Assembly (NCBI GenBank): GCA_025617745.1
Contig: CM046873.1
Location: 26,425,410-26,489,409 of the forward strand
Source: Heliocidaris erythrogramma
Taxonomy: Eukaryota; Echinodermata; Echinoidea; Camarodonta; Echinometridae
DNA: 64,000 bases
Reading direction: 5' to 3'
Part shown: in pieces, positions 1 to 9,560 of the stretch
Position numbering within the stretch: position 1 is the first letter of the stretch
How the letters are laid out: every line of letters starts with the position of its first letter
The notes under the pieces: generated by a model
The model's input: only the letters and a program-made list of their open reading frames with translations
Told to the model about the DNA's origin: nothing
Databases searched by the model: none
Program-made: the position numbers and the translations under genes

Positions 1-470
1 ACACCAATGGACTTGGTCGTCCCCATAAAGCAACACGTTTGCAGAAAGAGAGCTAGGACCGATTTCAAAGCGGTTATATTTTTGAAAATCACACAGTTCG
101 CCATTTTACTTGTCGATGTCCTCGGCAAAGTTACGTACAAGTGAGCATAAAAAGACATTAAAACACGCTTTGCACTGCTCCGTCAGTTCTGCTGACCTTC
201 AATATATACACAATATTGAGCACAATAAGTGCTTTTGGAACATTTGGATGGTTTCTTTTTTATCGAAAAAAAAATCATATTTCACCTTCGGGCGAGCTAC
301 CTAATCTTACATGTTACAAGGAGAGCGAATTGAAGCATCGGTGTACAACAATACTGGCTCTCATGCTGGCACAGAAGAAACATGAAATATGTGACAACTT
401 TTTTTCCAATTGCTCAATTGCTTGTACGAAATCTCAGAATAGAAGGCATCTGATGATTTTTTTGTTCGTT
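1..470. other. No gene seen
   Basis: AT-rich sequence with a short A run near 265-275. The reading frames are short, have no splice-site support and show no recognisable protein similarity. I see nothing else in this stretch. Confidence 0.5.
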
Positions 471-850
471 AGGCATGAGCCCCCTCCCCTCGCCCTGCTT
501 TCCTGGATACGCCACCAATATAAATAACTGCACGTTGAATATTTGAAAATCTCCTGTAAACTCCAGTAGAAATGAGGACAAAATAATGTCTTGAGATCGA
601 CCACCATCACTATGCAATCACATTCTTCACATCCATGACAGAATAGCAGGAATGGATCCAGGGGGTGGGGGATCAGTTGCGTCTCTGTGCCCCCTCTTTT
701 ACAAAATCCTGGATCCGCCCTTGGAATAGGAATTACTCCGACTTTTGGAGGGTTAGCGAGAAGTAAAAAATATGAATCTCCCTCCAAGCAGTTCCCCCGA
801 AGTTGACAGCCCCCCCCCCCTTACTACATTCTGTATTCGCCCCTGTCATG
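471..850. repeat. Fragments of a GGATCC/poly-C dispersed repeat
   Basis: Several C- or G-run blocks sit next to the words CTGGATACGCC, GGATCCAGGGGG, CCTGGATCCGCCC and TATTCGCCCC. The same combination (a GGCGGATC-like word next to a long G or C run) recurs near 1935, 3440, 16475 and 22505. This suggests ends of one dispersed repeat family. The exact family is not known to me. Confidence 0.45.
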
Positions 851-1334
851 GACTGTCAGTGTCAAACTCATAGGGTTCAGAAGCCCCCTCCCACTATATT
901 GTCGGATTCGTTGGCTGAGGCCAAACTAAACGGCAATCAGCAAGCAAAAAACTTTGATGAGCCAAGTTTGAGTTCCATCGGCAACGCCACCACCTCGATC
1001 AGGATCGCAAAGGGGTAGACCCTATCCTAGCTAGGGTTAGACATCTTGTCGGTCACTATTCAGCTCAGCTATTCTGCTTGATCTAACATCACTCATTTGG
1101 CTAGGCGTAATTTGGTGACATTGATTATATGAATTTATAAAGTTTACACGTTGAATTTTGCCTCTGATCCGTTAGAAATACAAAAGTGAACTGGAATCCT
1201 TCGGGCGGACTTACGTCGTCTGCTAATGTACGATCTCATTGGATGTGAATCTCACGTGATCGATACAACACGCCTATGTACGTACACGCACACATTACGT
1301 CATCAACATAAACAAAAGTATATTACGTGTAGTA
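851..1334. other. No gene seen
   Basis: Unique-looking intergenic sequence. Short open frames lack splice-site context and recognisable similarity. Confidence 0.45.
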
Positions 1335-1670
1335 TGACAACTTTTTGAGGGGCCACAAGCATGCATATTCCCGTTTATTTATGCGGGGTCTATTGGACTC
1401 ATCAAACCTTAATCATACCTTTTTAGAGCTTTTAATTTCATGTAAATCACATTTTTTGTATTTTCAAATAAAACCTATGGGAATCATACTCATCCTAAAA
1501 TTCCTTGTTTTCACGTGTAAACCTATGGCAAGTGAGACTTTTTTTTGGTCAAAAGCATGCATATTCCCGTTTATATATGCAGGGTCTATTGGACTCATCG
1601 AGTCTTAATTATAACTTTCCAGAGCTTTAAATTTCATGTACATTATATTTTTCATAATTTCATAATAGGG
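1335..1670. repeat. Two-copy tandem duplication, 196-bp period
   Basis: The words GCATGCATATTCCCGTTTAT and GGTCTATTGGACTCATC occur twice, 196 bases apart (GCATGCAT at 1359 and 1555). Each is followed by similar text including AGAGCTTT and AATTTCATGTA. The two copies have diverged by substitutions and small indels. Confidence 0.75.
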
Positions 1671-1675
1671 ACGAA

Positions 1676-1945
1676 AAAATTTTTTTCGCCAAACCTTCAA
1701 AAACCTTCAAAAACCGCTCAGTAAGGGGTTATGGGGTCCAGTTTCCCTCCATAATTCCCTGACAAGCAAAAAAAAAAAAAAAAAAAAGTCTTCACTCTAA
1801 GAGGGGGGGGGGGGGGGGGGGGACACAATCGACAAAATGGCGGGTCGTCTAACTCTATGGTAAAAATTCATACTTCTCTTCCAAAGGGGGGGGGGGCACG
1901 GGCTGGCTGTGCCCCCCCCCCCCCCCTGGATCCGCCACTGGTTCA
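1676..1945. repeat. Homopolymer-rich repeat ending CCTGGATCCGCCACTGG
   Basis: Contains an A run (about 1769-1787), a G run (about 1803-1822), another G run and a C run near 1887-1926. It ends in CTGGATCCGCCACTGG, matching the element-end word near 705-720. It is likely a degraded transposon end with unstable homopolymers and has no coding potential. Confidence 0.45.
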
Positions 1946-2147
1946 ATGTCTGTGGTCATATGGCTGCATGGCTTCCCCATTGACCTGCTGAAGTTAAACA
2001 ATGCAGTCTTGTAAAATGGCTAAAATAGGTAATGCTTTTGATAACTTCTTTTTTTTTACTACCTGCAGGTGCTTCCAATATAACAAACACCTGAAAAGTT
2101 CTAGAACTGAATCTCCTATCAGTAGCGAAATTCAGATTAATCCGATT

Positions 2148-2440
2148 ATACGCAATTTGATTTGGACTATGAGGATTTTGTCATTGAGGAAATTGATCAC
2201 ACATGTGTCAAAATGATATAAAGCTACTGGCGCTGACCACATTTCTTGTCGTCTTCTATACATGACAAAACATGTGATAGCAGAATCGTTAACCGATATC
2301 ATAAATAAATCTTTGACCACGGGCTGTGTACCCGATCCAAGCAATTACCGCCCAATTTCTATTTTTGTCTGCTGTTAGCAAAATCATAGAGATGCTTGTA
2401 CATCGCCTGCTTTCTGAGTTCATTGACGATAATCATGATA
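2148..2440 (+). pseudogene. Decayed non-LTR retrotransposon reverse transcriptase
   Basis: One frame (from 2220) reads KATGADHISC, then IAESLTDIINKSLTTG and SNYRPIS. These are the classic fingers/palm motifs of Jockey/CR1-type reverse transcriptases. After a stop, a second frame reads LSAVSKIIEMLVHRLLSEF, which continues the same domain, so a frameshift separates them. The usual block between the TTG..PD and SNYRPIS motifs (about 15-20 residues) is missing, indicating an internal deletion. A third frame upstream (from about 2148) looks like the preceding linker. It is a dead fragment with no 5' or 3' ends recognised. Confidence 0.75.
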
Positions 2441-2690
2441 ATAATATATTGAAATTTAATCATATATATATAGACCAGGAGCCTGTCCCGAAAAAATTCA
2501 CACCATTTTACATACGAGATTTGACCCCGTAAAGTTACCTACACCTTCCATGTCATCCACAAAAAGCTTGTCAGCTCGAACGAAGCGGCTGGGTTCGGCC
2601 AAAGCTCCCAAAAAGGGCCCCAAAGTCGGGTCGATTTCAACCCATCTAACATAATTATGCGCCAAACTTTGTGTATGACTATAATTAACA
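2441..2690. other. No gene seen
   Basis: AT-rich sequence following the reverse-transcriptase fragment. It may be more of the same dead element, but no motif confirms this. Confidence 0.35.
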
Positions 2691-2699
2691 AAACACAAA

Positions 2700-2905
2700 A
2701 ACTGACAAAATTTTCCGTCGGAATGGGTTGTCAGACGGCACCTAAAAGTTTGAGGAAATGTTTCCCCTTAAGGTCCATAGACCAAATTTTTTTTCCAAAG
2801 GAAGAAGTATGTTTGTACATTACAAAAATATAAAAAGTAACAAAATTTCCATCGGGAATGGGGTGTAACACTCCCCTGAAAAATACCAAAGTGCCCCGAA
2901 ACCAA
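2700..2905. repeat. Degenerate two-copy repeat, period about 136 bp
   Basis: ACAAAATTTTCCGTCGGAA near 2705 and ACAAAATTTCCATCGGGAA near 2841 begin two related segments, each followed by similar text (GGGTTGT / GGGGTGT). The copies are strongly diverged. The rest of 2906-3435 shows no gene. Confidence 0.45.
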
Positions 2906-3435
2906 GCTTCACTGCTAAAAAAAAAAATTGCCATTACAACCTTAATTACTCCAAAGTTTTATATTATGGGCTCATTCAACCTTGAATTAATGGATATTGT
3001 TTGTAAAAGTCGAAACACCTTTCCAAAACGTGAATTCAATCGCATAAGATAAAAATTACCGCGGGAAAGATGTCAAAACTGCAGTTTTTGCAATTTTCAC
3101 CCCGTGCTCACTCAACCCTGAAATTTCCGCACAAGTCATTTTGTTATGTTAGGAAGCACTTAAAACGTTTGTTGCATGCATTCTGATACTGAAAATTTGT
3201 TCCTGTATCATTGAATCAAAGTAATTGGGCTTGTGAACTTTAAAAAGTGGCCATTTTGCCTTTAGAGCGTGTTTTAATACTGAAGCGTGACCAAATGATT
3301 TCCCCTGAATTTCACATGAAAGGTAGTTGAGAAGTACAGCTACATGTCTCTGTATTCAGATTTCCTAAAAGGTTGCTGATTCAGAAATTAAAGAGATTTG
3401 TTTTAGGGGGAACTTATCATTTGTGTTGTGTTTAC

Positions 3436-3870
3436 ATCAGGGGCGGCGCAGTGCCCCCCCCCCCCTCACCACTTTTTCACGTACCCCCAAAGTGCCCTTT
3501 TTACATCTGAAAAATGTCCCCTTTCTCTCTGATAAGTGGCCTCTTTACTACTAAAAGCGCCCCTTTTCCTTTCTAATAAGTGCCCTTTAATTCCCCTTCT
3601 GATAAGTGACCTTTTCCCTCCTGATAAGTGCTCCTTTTCAGGCTGATTATTGCCTCCTTATCTCTCTAATAAGTGCCCTTTTCTTCTGATGATAAGTACA
3701 TTTTTACTTCTAATAGGTGCCCCTTTTCAAATCTGATAAGTTCCCCTTTTCTATCTAATATTTGCCCTTTTCCTCTTCTCATGAGTGCCCCTTTTCACTT
3801 CTTATAAGTGCCCCATTCCATCTCTGATAAGCACCCTTTCCTCTTCGGATAAATGCCCCCTATTACCTAT
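3436..3870. repeat. Degenerate tandem array, roughly 30-bp unit
   Basis: About a dozen imperfect copies of a unit with core AAGTGCCCCTTTTC followed by TCTGAT run from a GGGGCGGCGC/poly-C start. Copies vary in length and sequence, so the array is old. Related words occur near 4540-4590 and 32090-32125. Confidence 0.65.
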
Positions 3871-4853
3871 ATATCCCACTGTTTCTTTCCAAAAGAGCCA
3901 TATCTAACTTTAAAGAATCGATGCGGCTTTATGTAGTAACAAGTCATAATTACTACAATGTAACGCAGTGGAGCTGGAGGCAAGAGGGGCACAATGCCTA
4001 TCCCCCCCCCCCCCCCCAGCAAAGGATTTATTACTCCGCTCGCTCGAATGTGCCCATAATTTACACCAAATTAAGGGCAATATTTTCTGAAAATCTCACC
4101 AAAACTTGCTCGCTACCCTCGCTAGCTCTTAGGCCTATAGTTTATAATGAATCACACGGATGGCATAAAGTATGTTGATATCGATGTAATCCTAAAGAAG
4201 AACGACAGGGATAATGTAAGAATTAAAAGATAATTCGACATTTCCCCAATTAATATGCTGCTGTCATTTTCATTATATCGCTATAAATAATTCTCAACCA
4301 AAGGAATTCAGCATTAGAAAAAAAGTCTGAAATTTTCTGCTCGCTCGCTTCGCTCGCTCGCACATGAGTCATCAGACCATCACACACAACTGTTAATTAG
4401 GGAAGCTAAAACAGTGACTAGAACCACAATAAAAAGCAAGAAGATGATGTTTGATATCGTATTAATCATGTTAACTGGACTGTAGGGTAATACCAGTGTC
4501 ACAAAAATGGTCCCTCTTTTCGTTTTATGTTTACCCCTTGTAGGTGCCCCCTTTTCCCCAAAAGTGCCCCTTTTGGCTGGTGCCCCCCCCCCACACTTTG
4601 AAAGACGCTCCGCCGCCCCTGGTTTATATTGTGATGATGCATTATCTTTCAAGTGTGCGACACTACACGGCTGATAAGAGGTGCTCGGCAGGACAACATG
4701 GTGACCTTTCCGTAGTAGTATGGATTGTGGCCTTACAGCTCCAAGAGTAAAATGCCTATCCAAGAACGAAATGGTCCATAAAACAACTTCTTTCTTATAT
4801 GTTTCAGAATCAGAAAGTGATGTCTAGATGCATGACCAATCAGGAATCCTTAC
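3871..4853. other. No gene seen; CTCG-rich and poly-C patches
   Basis: Contains a C run near 4002-4017, a CGCTCGCT-type simple repeat near 4340-4362 and GTGCCCC words near 4540-4600 like those of the array at 3436-3870. The open frames here are low-complexity products without similarity. Confidence 0.45.
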
Positions 4854-5116
4854 CTATAACACTTCGTGAGGACATAGATAACCTGCCTAAACCGAGACTT
4901 GAATCCAGTATGAATAAAGCCTTCTGGATTTCTGCGGACAAACTAGATGAAGCATGATTCTTTGCCAAACGTTGCTTAGGGCATTTGACAGTAATTCTTA
5001 TTCGCCTTGGATTGAAACACTGGACTAACACATCGTTTGGAGACTGGAGTATATTATGCAATGTATGTGAAGCTAGAGTTGACTGTGGCAGTCCCCTGTT
5101 AGTTCCATTGGTCGAC
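4854..5116 (-). CDS. Possible internal exon of an unrecognised gene
   Basis: On the minus strand a frame stays open from 5190 to about 4840. Inside it, a pyrimidine-rich acceptor (CTTTACTCCTTTAG) ends at 5117 and a good donor (GTAAGG) begins at 4853. They bound a 263-base exon entering in phase 2 and leaving in phase 1. The product reads STNGTNRGLPQSTL, then NPRRIRITVKCPKQRLAK and SSSLSAEIQKAL, which has the balanced composition of a real protein. I do not recognise the family. No partner exons were identified, so it may be a gene or transposon fragment, or chance. Confidence 0.3.
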
Positions 5117-5542
5117 CTAAAGGAGTAAAGAGTTAATCTGGTCTGCCTATGTACAGTAAAAGAATGTAAGCAAAAGCCAACCATACACATGTACGTATGC
5201 AGGTTGCTTACCCAATTTGCTTCAAAAAAATTAATGACAAGCTAACAATTAGTAATGCATAATACACGTATAAATAAAGCATCATGAAGTAGGAACTCTG
5301 TAATCTCGGTTACTTCTTAAATGGTACCAACCACCATACATATTTTGCTTTGTATGTTAGAGGGTTAATGTTGTTATCCTGTATTCAAAATATGGGCTTC
5401 AAATATCAATTCTGTAAAGAGATATTGAAATCTTAATTACACTTTCTATAAAAGCATAAGAGCGTGGACCTATACTACGAAAGTAGGTATATGGTAAAAG
5501 CGACTCGAGTGGACTACTCGACGCACCCGTGGTTGGTACACT
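5117..5542. other. No gene seen
   Basis: Intergenic AT-rich sequence between the possible exon and the TTAA-bounded element. No motif recognised. Confidence 0.4.
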
Positions 5543-6396
5543 TTAAAGGTTTACTAAATTAGAGAGAAAATGGGTGCTCTTTCCATGTAGTTTTGCCTTC
5601 TAATCACGAATCTGCAAATCGATTGTCCAAATTATGTCTCGTTTTGGGGAAAAGGGGGGAAAAGCAGAGGTTTTTGGACCGTTCCTTAAAACTCGTGAGC
5701 TGATTGGCTAACCCCCAAGTGACGTATGAAAAGTAAGAGGCACAAGATCTGCAGGCTGCAGCATATAATACTGTACACAGAATGCGGTATTTGACCCCTC
5801 TGTTCAATGGACAATTTATGAAAAAAAAGAAATTAATCAATATAATCTTAGGAGTGAATAATCATTAGCAATATATTTTCTACAAGATCAGAAAACGCTT
5901 TTGCCCAAATATACAGCTCTTGTTTTGTTTTTAGCTTTTCTTTTGAATAATGTTCTCATCCATCTGAGCTTGCCGAACGAAAGCTTTGCATTGGTCATAA
6001 ACGCGTGCACAGCCGTTTTATGCGTCTGTATATAATTATGTACAATGTCCTACACATCTTTAGTACGGCAGTGACTATGTTCCCCTCGTACATAGCGACT
6101 GGTGAACGCTTTTGTTTTTGTTTATTTCACACGGCTTTTTTTTTTACTTCGCTTTACATACGTACGTTAGTACTGACTTAGATTTTGGCTGAATTCGAGT
6201 AACTTATATAGAGAGAGGAAAAGTGCCCGCGATTCCGAGTTGGAGGACTTTTCTGAGCCATGCAGATACGAAGTCTGATTTATCAAATGATTTATCAGAC
6301 ACCGAAGGCAAAGAAGCTCGAGTGGCAAGGGGAAATTCGACCATATTATATCCTTAACCCCTCGCAGAATACGGTGAAGGGCCGCGGGCCATAACT

Positions 6397-6428
6397 CCAG
6401 GGAGCTCCAACGCGTTGGAGCTCCCTGG
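6397..6428. repeat. Perfect 32-bp palindrome
   Basis: The arms CCAGGGAGCTCCAACG and CGTTGGAGCTCCCTGG are exact reverse complements with no loop. Symmetry continues outward with a few mismatches (CCATAAC versus GTTACGG). It could extrude as a cruciform. Confidence 0.9.
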
Positions 6429-6441
6429 TGTTACGGGTGAA

Positions 6442-6514
6442 GTAGACCGAAAATTCTGTCTCTCGTTTGTTAATCGTCTTAGCTAACGAAAGAGAGACAG
6501 AATTTTCGGTCTAC
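6442..6514. repeat. Inverted repeat with 23-bp perfect arms
   Basis: The left arm (6442-6464) starts GTAGACCGAAAATTCTG and its exact reverse complement lies at 6492-6514, with a 27-base loop. Both arms are followed or preceded by TACGGGTGAA, so this hairpin and the palindrome just before it share a flanking word. Confidence 0.9.
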
Positions 6515-6559
6515 GGGTGAAGCTGCTGCAGCTGCTGTCGTTAAAAAAAAGATTGGAAG

Positions 6560-6845
6560 ACTTGACTCCAAGTCTGATCGTTGGAATAGCTGAATCTTTT
6601 AGCTAGCTTATCCTTCTCTTCATGTCAAATTCTGAATACAGGCCAGGATCCTCAAATCATCTTCAGCAAAGTGATCGCTGCAGATTGTACTCCACTCACT
6701 TGGCCGGCCCTTGCCACTCTGCCCGCGTGAGCTTTACATTTGCGACCCAAAATTTCCGTAGATTTTCATCTTTAGGAAAATGATGTAGGCTTACACCATC
6801 TTTAGGGGTCTTGCTACAGCCCGCAACTATACACCGATTAGGCAT
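6560..6845 (-). pseudogene. THAP-domain pseudogene
   Basis: Reading down from an ATG at 6845, the frame begins MPNRCIVAGC, then SLHHFPKDENLRKFW and LTRAEWQGP. This is the first half of a THAP zinc finger, with two cysteines four residues apart and the conserved HxFP and W. The frame then stops. One frame over, the domain continues as SEWSTICSDHFAEDDL, supplying the CxxH zinc ligands. A third segment after a stop reads LKDSAIPTI, resembling the closing AVPTIF box. The break lies at GGCCGGCC, consistent with a 4-base duplication. No intron is needed, because the alternative donor GTGAGT at the same point would discard the adjacent second half. It is a dead copy, probably transposon-derived. Confidence 0.7.
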
Positions 6846-7234
6846 TATTGATGAAACTGCATGTGTCCCAAAATCAAAGTTATTGTGAGGAATTAAACAC
6901 ACGAAAATACGCAATGCAAATGGTCGATGCGGTGAATATCATGCTCGGCACCGGGCTGGGCCTGCCGGGGGCCTCCGGGCGCGCACGATATAGGTTAGTG
7001 GAATATTTCCCCTTACTTTTCATGCGTCACAGATCACGTGATCGCGATGTCGCTTCGATGAGTTTTTTTAGGGGCGGGGCTTATGACTGTGTAAATCAGC
7101 AAAAATGTACTTTTCAAATGATTATAAAATATGACTGAATGCATAAAAAATTGTGTGATGGATATTTTTTGGCTCCTGATGACACCTTCCTACGAAAAAT
7201 GGGCAATTATTTTTTTATTTTAGTGACCCTTTAA

Positions 7235-8523
7235 ATGCTCCCCAGTGAGTGAAGAGTGTGCTCTATAAATCGTCTCAAGTAATTGATCCAAGGACTGGAG
7301 TAAGCGGTTGGGTCGGTTACGTTGTAACGGGTAAAGCGCTTTGTAAGAAACAGCCGATATTATTTTTTAAATATTTCAGACATAAGCACGGGGACTAAGG
7401 GCCCACATAAGTAATTCACAGCCTCATTCGCTTACGTGTTATAACAACACTTGTCTAAAAATCATATTTTGAAAACCCCTCGGTAGAAATCGTTTAAATT
7501 CACAGAACAGAGACAAAATATAAAAATCTCCCAAGTGAAGTACCTCATTTGGGCACTTTCCTGGCGATAAAAAAAGATATTTAGGCTGAAACAAGGCTAG
7601 CCGAAATTCCACATGCAGCACTGCATGTGGAATACATAAAACATTTTTTTCAGGCGTAAATACAGTTGTATTCAAATTTGAATGAAGAGCGCCGCTAAAC
7701 CTAAAACAACAACAACAACCATTCGCACATAGAAACAGTGGAATTGCACCAGTGATAAAATAAATCCTTTAAAAATAATAAAAGGCTAGCCAACTTCAGC
7801 TAAGGTGTCAGTTGGAAAGAGCAGGCTATGTCTATTAAATACACTTTACGCTTTTTAAATTTACTGAGGACAATGAATCGATTTTATATGAATATTTCTA
7901 ATCAATTAATTTCAAATCATCTTTGCTCCGCCTCATTACGAGCGGATGAATTACTTATGTGTGCCCAATAAGGCCAACATATTTTTTTTTCTTACAGAGC
8001 TCCCTCTTTCTAATAAAAGAAAAACTGCTGTGCAAATGAAAACCGTTTAAAGGGAGCGACAAGTCGCAATCTATGGGCGCTTTTACAGTTGGCTGCTCCT
8101 TTCTCTGGATCAAAGTTCAAAGCGACTTCAATTTATCGTGCGCAGCTAATAAAAGTTCGCACATTGACCCAAATTTGAGTAAACAAGATCGCGTGTTCTT
8201 TATTCCAGTATTTGAATCTCATTGGTCGGTTGCGTATTGAGGGATTCGAGTAATAACGATCGCGCGAGGAATCCGGCAATAACATTCCTTCGGTAGCGCA
8301 CGATTAGACCTGATTGTATCCGAATTTCCCCGAGTCAGGCCAACTGGTCAGGTCCATGGATTACGACTTGCCACTCTTAATGCCCTTTAATATCTAACCT
8401 GCCCTTTAATATCTAAGTCACACCGGCTGCCATACCGACACCACCATGACCACACCGCTTGCAAAGCGACCGATTTCTTGGCCATTGCAATGTAATGCAC
8501 TTTTTGTTCGGTCTGTCTGCGGT
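7235..8523. other. No gene seen; one short palindrome
   Basis: AT-rich intergenic sequence. A 28-base hairpin lies at 7606-7633: arms ATTCCACATGCAG and CTGCATGTGGAAT with a 2-base loop. The word TGCCCTTTAATATCTAA occurs twice in tandem near 8380-8416. No coding evidence. Confidence 0.5.
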
Positions 8524-8675
8524 CTGGGCCCCGTTTCATAAAACTTGATGTCTATGACAAGTTGTAATAACAGTTATAATCTACTGAAATACTTGCATCA
8601 GATTGGCTGAGAGCAAATTTGTCACAGATATGTGTCAGTTGTTATTGATAATAAGTTTTATGAAAAGGGGCCCAG
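8524..8675. mobile_element. Small inverted-repeat element, family 1 subtype A, copy 1
   Basis: Starts CTGGGCCCCGTTTCATAAAA and ends TTTTATGAAAAGGGGCCCAG, an inverted terminal repeat. The core includes the reverse complement of CAAATTTGCTCTCAGCCAATC, which also occurs at 20628, 48581 and 53524. It is about 150 bp with no coding content, so it is a non-autonomous DNA element. Confidence 0.8.
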
Positions 8676-9249
8676 GTGTCGGTCTTGTGACTGGGTTATA
8701 ACACTTTGATTCAAAACATCAAATTCATGTATAGTATACATTATTCGTTAGTCATGCAGCAATACATCACATTGGCCTTCACTGGTATAGCATGCTATGA
8801 TTTGGTTCGTTTATTATCTTCGTTTGTTTGTTGTTTTTTTTCACTTTGTACTAATGACTATAGCTCAGCGTACATAGCCTATAGGCCTATACGCTGGTAT
8901 ATTATGCTATAGATGTTTTGTTTGTTTGTTCATTTTTATTGTCCTGCGCTTGTTTCTGGTCTTTGTTTTACTTTGTACATTGGAAACACTCATCTTTATT
9001 TTACTTTTTTTCTTCGTAATTTTGTTTCTGTAATATTCTGTACTTTCTTTCTTTTAATTTATGTCCATACATTTTGATAGTTTTATTTTTATTTTACTGT
9101 TATTTATTGATATGTTTGTATTTTTGCATTGTGCAAATTCTTTCATTGTATATCACTATTACCCTTCCATGACGAACAAAAAGACCATCCCAATTACTGA
9201 TGCAGCCCCAATGTCAGGAAATGGCGCCTCTATAAACCGGGATTGCGAT
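8676..9249. other. No gene seen; T-rich sequence
   Basis: T-rich intergenic sequence with runs such as TTTGTTTGTT. No gene or named repeat recognised. Confidence 0.4.
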
Positions 9250-9560
9250 GGCCTTTAACCCTTACTGTACTAGATAAATTTCGCTGCACATTTCGAACCG
9301 CTACATTTCACGCTACGCCACTTTTTCACTTTTTTTTCTTTCAAGTTTTGCGCATCTTTTGACACCAGGGGAGCGTTTCATCAAGTGTCTTGTCAGTGAT
9401 TTTCACTGACAAATTTGCTATCAGCCAATCAGATGCAAGGATTTCAGTAGCTTATAACAGTTGTCGGTAAAAATCACTGACAAAACGTTTGATGAAACGC
9501 TCCCCATGTTTTCAAAGATCGGTCCTACCGTTACTGAGTCACGTGACCTTTTGTGACCTC
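9250..9560. repeat. Dispersed repeat interrupted by family 1 subtype B
   Basis: Text such as GCGCATCTTTTGACACCA, then (after the inserted element) GATCGGTCCTACCGTTACT, resembles the segment at about 49080-49140 (CGCATCTTTTGAGACCA, CGGTTCCAAAGTTACT). The insert at 9368-9505 is a 138-bp inverted-repeat element, so this is a nested insertion. Confidence 0.5.
9368..9505. mobile_element. Small inverted-repeat element, family 1 subtype B, copy 1
   Basis: Starts GGGGAGCGTTTCATCAAG and ends GATGAAACGCTCCCC. Subterminal GTCAGTGATTTT and AAAATCACTGAC extend the inverted repeat. The core AATTTGCTATCAGCCAATC is shared with subtype A. Other copies lie at 49586 and 54279. Confidence 0.85.

Larger units (their letters stand above)
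5543..7234 (-). mobile_element. TTAA-bounded DNA element carrying a THAP remnant (Kolobok/T2-like)
   Basis: The left end reads TTAAAGGTTTACTAAA. The reverse complement of the right end reads TTAAAGGGTCACTAAA, a 16-base inverted repeat with two or three mismatches starting at a TTAA. TTAA target sites with AAGG starts fit the T2/Kolobok group known from Xenopus. THAP domains are known in P-element transposases and, as I recall, in some Kolobok elements, so the THAP pseudogene inside (6560-6845) is consistent. Two palindromes (6397-6514) lie within. No catalytic domain is recognisable, so the element is either non-autonomous or internally decayed. Other open frames in it look like chance. Confidence 0.45.

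Noticed and set aside
4380-4763. 127-codon minus-strand frame
   Set aside because: Crosses GTGCCCC and poly-C repeat text; a hydrophobic end is by chance AT-rich; no homology recognised.
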